From CAMLLJ01 sp035759585 (GTDB lineage Bacteria > Gemmatimonadota > Gemmatimonadetes > Gemmatimonadales > GWC2-71-9), in contig DASTUP010000048.1 of assembly GCA_035759585.1 (NCBI GenBank), forward strand, positions 1 to 5,266: DNA of 5,266 nt. The letters are read 5' to 3'. Under the pieces are notes generated by a model that searched no databases, had not been told where the DNA came from, and was given only the letters and a program-made list of their open reading frames with translations. Positions within the stretch are counted from its first letter, which is position 1, and each line of letters opens with the position of its first letter. The position numbers and the translations under genes are program-made. Positions 1 to 4,131 of the stretch are shown piece by piece.

Positions 1-16
1 GGCTTCAGCCGCGAGA
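1..16 (-). repeat. Palindromic repeat, reverse orientation, cut by the window edge
   Basis: This is the remnant of the same palindromic element found at 102-147, 1479-1498 and 2061-2107. Bases 1-16 are the exact reverse complement of 102-117, and a TTCA loop lies at 4-7 (TGAA on the other strand). The left arm of the stem and any second hairpin would lie outside the window. With the copy at 102 it forms an inverted pair around the terminator at 46-75. Confidence 0.7.
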
Positions 17-45
17 CGGCGGCGGCAACGCACTTCTACGCAGAT

Positions 46-75
46 AGGCCCGGGTCTTCGACCCGGGCCTTCCTT
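46..75 (+). terminator. Strong factor-independent terminator for an upstream gene
   Basis: Bases 46-56 (AGGCCCGGGTC) pair perfectly with 60-70 (GACCCGGGCCT) around a three-base TTC loop, giving an 11-bp, very GC-rich stem. The stem runs into a pyrimidine tract (TTCCTTC from 70) that serves as a short, imperfect U-tract on the + strand. The gene it ends must lie mostly left of the window. One reading frame closes with TAG at 45-47, but its 14 codons are partly repeat sequence, so it is not called. The minus-strand flank is poor in T, so the terminator reads mainly in the + direction. Confidence 0.8.
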
Positions 76-101
76 CAATTACATGATCGCCTTCCGCGCC
101 T

Positions 102-147
102 TCTCGCGGCTGAAGCCGCGGCTCGGCTATGTGTCGCTGAAGCGACA
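102..147 (+). repeat. Full two-hairpin TGAA-loop intergenic repeat, copy A
   Basis: Two perfect hairpins lie in tandem, both capped by TGAA. The first is CGCGGC (105-110), TGAA (111-114), GCCGCG (115-120). The second is TGTCGC (132-137), TGAA (138-141), GCGACA (142-147). An 11-base linker (121-131) separates them. Bases 103-146 are identical to 2063-2106, so this is a dispersed repeat and not a chance palindrome. It lies in noncoding sequence behind the terminator and 137 bases before the next gene. It resembles REP-type elements in size and structure; its function is unknown. Confidence 0.85.
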
Positions 148-283
148 TTGGGTCGGGATGCCTGTGAGGTTCCGGGGAGTGGAGGGTGCAGCGGAGCCCA
201 ACTTCGCATCCTTTCGCTGCATTCGCCCGTAGTGTGCTCTGGTCTGCACCGGTGCGACGCCTCCAACCCCTTCCGGGCCTGCC
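148..283. other. Intergenic stretch upstream of the DUF2911 gene
   Basis: No convincing gene is seen here. Open frames on both strands cross into neighbouring genes or repeats and have no recognisable protein character. An inverted repeat TGCAGCG (187-193) / CGCTGCA (215-221) with a 21-base gap is the only notable structure. No clear -35/-10 pair or Shine-Dalgarno sequence is visible, though the promoter of the following gene should be here. Confidence 0.5.
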
Positions 284-1462
284 ATGCCGTCCTCACACCG
301 CCACATCGTTCCCATGCTGCTCGCCACGCTGGCCGCCCTCTCATGCCGCTCTGAGCCCGAAGAATCCTGGGGCTTCATCGCCACCCTCGGCAACGACACC
401 ACCTCCGTCGAGCGCGTCACCCGCCAGGGGAACCGCATCACGGGCGATGCCGTCGGCCGCTCGCCGCTCGTCGTGCGCCGGCGCTGGGAAGCGACGCTCG
501 CGCCCGACGGCTCGGTGGAGCACTGGGTGATGGACACGCACATCCCCAACGCCCCGGAGGGCGAGCGCGACCTGCACCACGAGATCGAGCGAAGCGACGC
601 CGGCATCCGGATGGTGCGGCAGGCGGGGACGGACTCGATGGACCGCACGGTGCGCGAGCCGTCGCTGCGGACAGTGCCCTGGAACGCCTTCCTCTATTCC
701 ACGTCGGAGCTGCTCTTCCAGAACGCGCGCGGACTGCCGGACACCGCGCGCATCGGGCAGTACTTCTTCGAAGGGTGGGCCGAAGGGAAGCTGGGGTTCG
801 CGCGGGTGCGGGAAATGGGTGATGGGCGCGTGGCGATCACGAGCACGGGATTGGCAGGTTCGGGTCTCGGGGTGCTGGACTCGGGAGGGCGCATGCTTTC
901 CTACTCTGGCGCCGGGACGACGTACCATCAGGAGGTGCGGCGCGTACGCGACGTGCCGGATCTCGACGCCATTCTCGAGCGCTTCGCGGCGGACGAGCGG
1001 GCGAAGGGAGTGCAGCGCTGGCTCAGCGTGCGCGACACGATGCGCGCGACGCTCGGCGGCGCGACCATTACCGTCGACTACAGCCGTCCGCTGCAGCGCG
1101 GCCGCGCACTGCTCGGCAACCTCATCCCCTACGGCCAGGTGTGGCGCACCGGGGCGAACGCGGCGACACAGCTCACCACTGCCGCGCCGATCCGACTCGG
1201 CGGCGTGCCGCTCGACAGCGGGACGGTCACGCTCTGGACGCTGCCGACGGAGCGTGACGTGCAGCTCGTGATCAACAGAGAGGCCGGGCAGTGGGGGACG
1301 TCGTATCGGCGGGAGAACGACATCGCCCGCGTGGCGATGGAGGTGGATACGCTCGACGTGCCGGTAGAGGCGTTCACGATCCGGGTGGACAGCTCGGCGT
1401 CGCGGCTGGTAATGGAGTGGGGAACGTTTCGGTGGAGTGCGCCGGTGGAGGCGGGGAGATAG
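284..1462 (+). CDS. DUF2911 domain protein, probable lipoprotein
   Basis: This 392-residue protein has two parts. The N-terminus (about 8-21) is hydrophobic and ends in ALSC (Cys21) followed by a polar stretch. It reads as a lipoprotein signal, although Ala at -3 and Leu at -2 fit the lipobox imperfectly. Residues about 28-220 form a beta-rich region I do not recognise. Residues about 250-385 match DUF2911: DYSRPLQRGR (265-274), WRTGANAAT (287-295), SGTVTLWTLP (312-321), then a VIN...WG...Y...D pattern (329-346). The biochemical role of DUF2911 is not established; these proteins are usually exported and common in Bacteroidota and Gemmatimonadota. The ATG at 284 has no visible Shine-Dalgarno. 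An in-frame ATG at 314 would leave too short a signal peptide, so 284 is preferred. The gene appears monocistronic: a repeat follows 16 nt behind the stop and the next gene has its own ribosome site 147 bases further on. Confidence 0.85.
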   Translation: MPSSHRHIVPMLLATLAALSCRSEPEESWGFIATLGNDTTSVERVTRQGNRITGDAVGRSPLVVRRRWEATLAPDGSVEHWVMDTHIPNAPEGERDLHHEIERSDAGIRMVRQAGTDSMDRTVREPSLRTVPWNAFLYSTSELLFQNARGLPDTARIGQYFFEGWAEGKLGFARVREMGDGRVAITSTGLAGSGLGVLDSGGRMLSYSGAGTTYHQEVRRVRDVPDLDAILERFAADERAKGVQRWLSVRDTMRATLGGATITVDYSRPLQRGRALLGNLIPYGQVWRTGANAATQLTTAAPIRLGGVPLDSGTVTLWTLPTERDVQLVINREAGQWGTSYRRENDIARVAMEVDTLDVPVEAFTIRVDSSASRLVMEWGTFRWSAPVEAGR

Positions 1463-1478
1463 GTTCGCGTCGGCCTCA

Positions 1479-1498
1479 CGCGGCTTCAGCCGCGAGAG
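1479..1498 (-). repeat. Single-hairpin half copy of the intergenic repeat, reverse orientation
   Basis: CGCGGC (1479-1484), TTCA (1485-1488) and GCCGCG (1489-1494) form a perfect 6-bp hairpin that starts 16 nt after the DUF2911 stop. Bases 1479-1498 are the exact reverse complement of 2061-2080, giving a 20-bp inverted pair around the NTF2-like gene. The second hairpin of full copies would be expected to the left and is absent: that stretch is the end of the coding sequence. No T-tract follows, so it is not a classical terminator, though it could protect the 3' end of the mRNA. Confidence 0.75.
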
Positions 1499-1608
1499 GT
1501 CCGGAGGCCGCCCGATGCCCTCGCCTCAGTGAGCCATGCCACACGGCGTGGATTGGGTGATCTGCCGTGGACGTATCCGGGCTCCGATTTCAGGTTGCAC
1601 TCTCACCT

Positions 1609-1614
1609 GGGAGG
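1609..1614 (+). promoter_or_regulatory. Ribosome binding site that sets the NTF2-like start at 1620
   Basis: GGGAGG lies five bases before ATG 1620. It decides the start against the longer open frame from ATG 1536, whose 28 extra residues do not look like part of the fold and which lacks such a site. The first G is also the last base of a weak 5-bp hairpin, CAGGT (1591-1595) with ACCTG (1605-1609). Confidence 0.75.
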
Positions 1615-1619
1615 CCGAT

Positions 1620-2042
1620 ATGGCGACACAGACGATCGAAGCCGAAGTGCTGGAGCTGGAGCAGCGCTTCTGGCAGGCAATGAAGGACCTGGACGTGGAG
1701 ACGGCGGCGAGCCTGACCGCCGAGCCCTGCCTGCTGACCGGAGCGCAGGGCGCGAGCCTGATAGACCGGAAGACGTTCCGGGAAATGATGAGGGCGCCGA
1801 ACTACACCCTCGACCGGTTCGAGCTGAAGGAAGGGGCGCACGTGCGCCAATTGCGCGACGACGTCGTGGTCGTCGGGTACGAGGCACATGAGGAGCTGAC
1901 GGTCGAAGGGAAGCCGGTGAAGCTGGACGTGGTGGAGACTTCGGTCTGGGTGCGCAACGATGGGCGGTGGCTCTGCGCGGCGCATACCGAAGCGATCAAG
2001 GGGGATCCGTTCGGGCGGGATCGAGGGGTGAGGAAGGGGTAA
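1620..2042 (+). CDS. NTF2-like (DUF4440/SnoaL-type) protein
   Basis: This is a 140-residue soluble protein with no signal peptide. The N-terminal helix (about 6-35, including LEQRFWQAMKDLD) is followed by a LLTG turn (38-41), and the rest alternates as beta strands. It ends with the family's characteristic strand pair, SVWVRNDGRWLCAAHTE (108-124). Length and order match single-domain members of the cone-shaped NTF2-like fold (DUF4440/SnoaL-like group). Such proteins range from enzymes (isomerases, cyclases, dehydratases) to ligand-binding or association domains. No catalytic set is clear enough here to name a reaction. The gene stands alone between two inverted copies of the palindromic repeat, with separate ribosome site and flanking noncoding DNA. 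The fold assignment is good; the substrate is unknown. Confidence 0.8.
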   Translation: MATQTIEAEVLELEQRFWQAMKDLDVETAASLTAEPCLLTGAQGASLIDRKTFREMMRAPNYTLDRFELKEGAHVRQLRDDVVVVGYEAHEELTVEGKPVKLDVVETSVWVRNDGRWLCAAHTEAIKGDPFGRDRGVRKG

Positions 2043-2060
2043 GGAATTCGCTCGTCCGCG

Positions 2061-2107
2061 CTCTCGCGGCTGAAGCCGCGGCTCGGCTATGTGTCGCTGA
2101 AGCGACG
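2061..2107 (+). repeat. Full two-hairpin TGAA-loop intergenic repeat, copy B
   Basis: This has the same architecture as copy A. CGCGGC (2065-2070), TGAA (2071-2074) and GCCGCG (2075-2080) are followed by a linker and GTCGC (2093-2097), TGAA (2098-2101), GCGAC (2102-2106). Bases 2063-2106 are identical to 103-146. The element begins 18 nt after the stop of the NTF2-like gene. The bases right after it differ between copies (GTTGG here, ATTGG in copy A), which marks the right border near 2106. Confidence 0.85.
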
Positions 2108-2257
2108 TTGGATGCGATCGCCGTTGCCGGGGGATGCGAAGGTGAGCGCCGCGGTCGGGACGCCGGCCACCCGCCACCAGGGCCGCCGCGGCGCTACCTT
2201 TCAGGCAAGGTGTATTGCCGTTCCATCTTGCCAAGGCCGGCCGTCTTCGCCGGGATC

Positions 2258-2261
2258 AGGA
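2258..2261 (+). promoter_or_regulatory. Shine-Dalgarno supporting the GTG start of the receiver gene
   Basis: AGGA lies seven bases before GTG 2269. It supports this start over the in-frame TTG at 2215, which has AAGG only four bases before it and would add 18 residues unrelated to the receiver fold. The TTG start is not excluded. Confidence 0.5.
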
Positions 2262-2268
2262 TCGTACA

Positions 2269-2640
2269 GTGACAGAGCAGCGCGTCCTGCCTCCCCGCCG
2301 AAGGGAGCGCATCGTCATCTGCGACTACAACCAGTTGCTGCAATCGGTCACCGGCCTGCTGCGCATGAGCGGGTTCAACGTCTTCCAGGCATACGATGGC
2401 CTCGCGGCGGAAGAGCTGTGCGCGCAGCTCGATCACATCGACCTCCTGGTGCTCAACACACTCGGCACCGGCACCGACCTCGCCGCGCTGATCGGCAACG
2501 TGCGTACGCGGCACCCCGGCATGCCGGTGCTGCACATCGGCACAGCGCGGCCCGACGGCCTGCCGGCCGACGTCCCGTCGCTCGAGGAAAACTTCGACTC
2601 GGCGAAGCTCCTCCGCTACGTGGAGGAGCTCATCGTCTAG
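2269..2640 (+). CDS. Stand-alone degenerate receiver (CheY-like) protein
   Basis: This 123-residue protein spans one receiver domain with no output domain. The pattern is clear: RIVICDYNQLL (14-24) for strand 1 and the acidic pocket, GFNVFQAYDG (35-44) for strand 2, IDLLVLN (57-63) for strand 3, MPVLHIG (85-91) for strand 4, and LEENFDSAKLLRYVEELI (105-122) in place of the usual KPF...L..V helix. The catalytic set is broken: the phospho-acceptor Asp is Asn63, one of the paired pocket acids is Cys18 (Asp19 remains), the Ser/Thr is Gly91 or shifted, and the Lys before PF is Glu107. It therefore probably cannot be phosphorylated in the usual way and would signal through protein contacts or be constitutively in one state. 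The GTG start is chosen from AGGA at 2258. It is transcribed toward the minus-strand DUF2182 gene, and no histidine kinase lies nearby. Confidence 0.75.
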   Translation: MTEQRVLPPRRRERIVICDYNQLLQSVTGLLRMSGFNVFQAYDGLAAEELCAQLDHIDLLVLNTLGTGTDLAALIGNVRTRHPGMPVLHIGTARPDGLPADVPSLEENFDSAKLLRYVEELIV

Positions 2641-2643
2641 GAA

Positions 2644-2680
2644 CCGCGATCCGCGGCGAGTTCGAGCGATTCGAAGGCTC
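2644..2680. terminator. Possible bidirectional terminator between convergent genes
   Basis: Two small hairpins fill most of the 55-base gap between the convergent stops. One is CCGCG (2644-2648) / CGCGG (2652-2656) with a three-base loop. The other is TTCGA (2661-2665) / TCGAA (2671-2675), extended by GAG/CTC across a two-base bulge. Neither is followed by a T-tract on either strand, so the call rests on position and pairing only. Confidence 0.3.
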
Positions 2681-2695
2681 CGGCGATCTGGTTGC

Positions 2696-3238
2696 TCACG
2701 GCGCGCCGATGAGTCCGGCAATGACCGCGGCCACTCCCGTGGCGCGCGCGACGAGCAGGCCCCGCGGCGCCAGCCGCTCGGCCGTGACGGCCACCCCTAT
2801 CAATATCATGACGCGGAGATCCATGGCGCCGAGCGCGAGCAGCGCGAGCGTCGGACCGGCGCAGGAGCGGACGCAGCAGGCGCCAAGACGAAGGCCGTCG
2901 AGCCACGTTGCGGCTGCGGACCGCGATACGGCCGTGCCAGCCGCCGTCACCATCCCGTGATACTCTTCCAGATGCTTCGCCTTCCACGCCGTGAATTGGA
3001 GCGCGCCAGCTACGATCAGCAGCACGCCCGTCGGCAGCGAAAGCGTCGGGGCGATGTGGACGGCCCCTCCCACTGCGGCCCAGACCGGGAAATAGCCCAG
3101 GGAAAGTGCGAGCGGCCGCGCACTGCGCGCGAGCACCGGCACGAGCGACGGAAGCATCATCATCACCATCATCGCGGTCCACATCGCGACGAACGACGCG
3201 GCCGCCGTCCACTCGTGCCCGTGCCCGTGCGCCGGCAT
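2696..3238 (-). CDS. DUF2182 family integral membrane protein
   Basis: This is a 180-residue, largely hydrophobic protein, often annotated as a predicted metal-binding membrane protein. Its N-terminus is His-rich (His4, 6, 8). The first membrane segment holds the family-like Met-rich motif MWTAMMVMMMLPSLVP (19-34). Further segments lie near 42-62, 68-84, 115-137, 141-153 and 161-179. A second typical block is GLRLGACCVRSCAG (115-128), followed by LGAMDLRVM and the AERLAP motif (153-158). Cys121, Cys122 and Cys126 sit in the fourth segment. The loop after QFTAWKAKHL, where I recall paired cysteines in related proteins, carries Glu-Tyr-His instead (92-94). The ATG overlaps the DUF899 stop (TGATG), so translation is probably coupled; the upstream GGGG is only a weak ribosome site. 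Binding of a metal is a family-level prediction and not shown here. Confidence 0.8.
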   Translation of the reverse strand: MPAHGHGHEWTAAASFVAMWTAMMVMMMLPSLVPVLARSARPLALSLGYFPVWAAVGGAVHIAPTLSLPTGVLLIVAGALQFTAWKAKHLEEYHGMVTAAGTAVSRSAAATWLDGLRLGACCVRSCAGPTLALLALGAMDLRVMILIGVAVTAERLAPRGLLVARATGVAAVIAGLIGAP

Positions 3239-4011
3239 CAGCGCGCCCCGTACGCGTCGCGGTGCCGTATCCAGTAGCCGTGCTCGTTGCGGCCCTTCGG
3301 CGCGCGGTCGAGCCACTGGTACATCCCCCACACCGCATCGAGTCCGCGCGCATAGGCGGAGTACGCATGGTAGACCACGCCGTCCTCGAGCACGAAGCTG
3401 CTGAGGCCCGGCCGCTCGCGCGTATACGTCGGGAGGTCGGTCCCGGTCGCCGCGGCGGAAGGCACGGGCTTGCCGGCGCGCTCCTCCGTCATCGGCGGCT
3501 CCTGCCGGTAGTTGTACTCGATCGCGCCGGCCCACTGCTGCTCTTCCGTGAAATGGGCGCTGAAGTCGGAGCCGAAATCGCTCCTGAACGCCGAGGCCCA
3601 GGGGAAGGTCCATCCCATCCGCTGGCGGAATGCCTGCAGCTTCGGAAGCGGCGCGCGCGAGACGGCCCAGAGCGCCACGTCGTGATTCGCGAGGTGCGGC
3701 TCGATGCCGTCGAATCCGTCCGCGATCGCGGAGCATGATGGGCAGCCCGCGGTGTAGTCGGGACCGAACATGAAGTGGTAGACGAGGAGCTGCGACCGCC
3801 CGCGGAACAGATCGGGCAGCGAGGCGCTCCCCTCGTCGGTCTCGAATCGGTACGCCTTGTCGATCCGCACCCACGGCAGCGCCTGCCGCTGCGCCGCCAC
3901 CGCATCACTCTGCCGGGTCATCTCCTTCTCCGCCTGCAGCAGCTCGAGGCGCGCCCTTCGCCACTGGTCGCGCGTTCCGATCAGGTTCCTGGTGCTCGTC
4001 GTTGCGGTCAT
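3238..4011 (-). CDS. DUF899 family thioredoxin-like protein
   Basis: This 257-residue protein matches DUF899 over its whole length. A helical N-terminus (about 12-46, including RDQWRRARLELLQAEKE and QRQALPW) leads into a beta-rich entry (50-70). The thioredoxin-like core follows: LLVYHFMFGPDYTAGCPSCS (75-94) with Cys90 and Cys93, then WAVSRAPLPKLQAFRQRMGW (115-134) and FRSDFGSDF (142-150). The C-terminal signature runs through FVLEDGVVYHAYSAYARGLD (206-225), YQWLDRAPKGRNE and the final WIRHRDAYG. The CPSC pair is placed like the active-site cysteines of thioredoxins or peroxiredoxins, which suggests a thiol redox role; the substrate is unknown. No signal peptide is visible, so it is probably cytoplasmic. 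The ATG at 4011 has GGAG nine bases upstream and matches the family start. The frame stays open far upstream on the minus strand, but that part is antisense to the divergent regulator and is not coding. Confidence 0.9.
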   Translation of the reverse strand: MTATTSTRNLIGTRDQWRRARLELLQAEKEMTRQSDAVAAQRQALPWVRIDKAYRFETDEGSASLPDLFRGRSQLLVYHFMFGPDYTAGCPSCSAIADGFDGIEPHLANHDVALWAVSRAPLPKLQAFRQRMGWTFPWASAFRSDFGSDFSAHFTEEQQWAGAIEYNYRQEPPMTEERAGKPVPSAAATGTDLPTYTRERPGLSSFVLEDGVVYHAYSAYARGLDAVWGMYQWLDRAPKGRNEHGYWIRHRDAYGAR

Positions 4012-4131
4012 CGTGCTTGTCTCCGGTGCCGGGGTGTTCGATCTTTTCGGCCGGCCCGTATTGGCCGGCCACGCACCGACACTAACGCCGCAACTCGACA
4101 GGGTGGGAGTTACAGAACTGGCGGGATTTCC
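4012..4131. promoter_or_regulatory. Divergent promoter region between the DUF899 operon and the regulator
   Basis: These 120 bases separate two divergent starts and must hold promoters for both. The DUF899 side has a ribosome site, GGAG on the minus strand (4021-4024). The regulator side has GGGA (4123-4126), five bases before GTG 4132. I see no convincing -35/-10 pair on either strand. The notable structures are the duplicated palindrome at 4049-4070 and a short inverted repeat AGTT-ACAG-AACT at 4108-4119. Confidence 0.6.
4049..4070. promoter_or_regulatory. Candidate operator: duplicated GGCCGGCC palindrome
   Basis: GGCCGGCC occurs at 4049-4056 and again at 4063-4070, separated by CGTATT. 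Each unit is self-complementary, so the pair is both a direct repeat (14 bp start to start) and an 8-bp stem with a six-base loop. It sits near the centre of the divergent region, where a shared operator would be expected. The 14-bp spacing is not a whole helical turn, so binding geometry is uncertain, and in DNA this GC-rich some chance occurrence is possible. Confidence 0.4.

Noticed and set aside
102..147. CRISPR-like array
   Set aside because: Only dispersed copies in mixed orientation with no regular spacers; they are interspersed palindromic repeats.
341..928. Long minus-strand frame inside the DUF2911 gene
   Set aside because: It is an antisense shadow typical of high-GC coding DNA, with an Arg/Pro/His-rich composition and no motif.
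1553..1579. TTGGGT / TATCCG as a promoter for the NTF2-like gene
   Set aside because: The spacer is 15 bases and both boxes match poorly.
1536..1619. 28-residue N-terminal extension of the NTF2-like protein
   Set aside because: ATG 1620 has an ideal GGGAGG site and begins exactly where the fold begins.
1479..2080. Insertion sequence or MITE carrying the NTF2-like gene
   Set aside because: There is no transposase, and no target-site duplication is seen at the outer edges. It is kept only as a hypothesis in the findings.
2195..2200. TACCTT as a -10 box for the receiver gene
   Set aside because: No -35-like sequence lies at suitable spacing; a single hexamer in this DNA is not enough.
2091..2960. 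Plus-strand frame of 289 codons across the receiver gene and into the DUF2182 gene
   Set aside because: It starts inside the repeat, crosses two better-supported genes in other frames, and its protein is low-complexity Arg/Ala/Pro.
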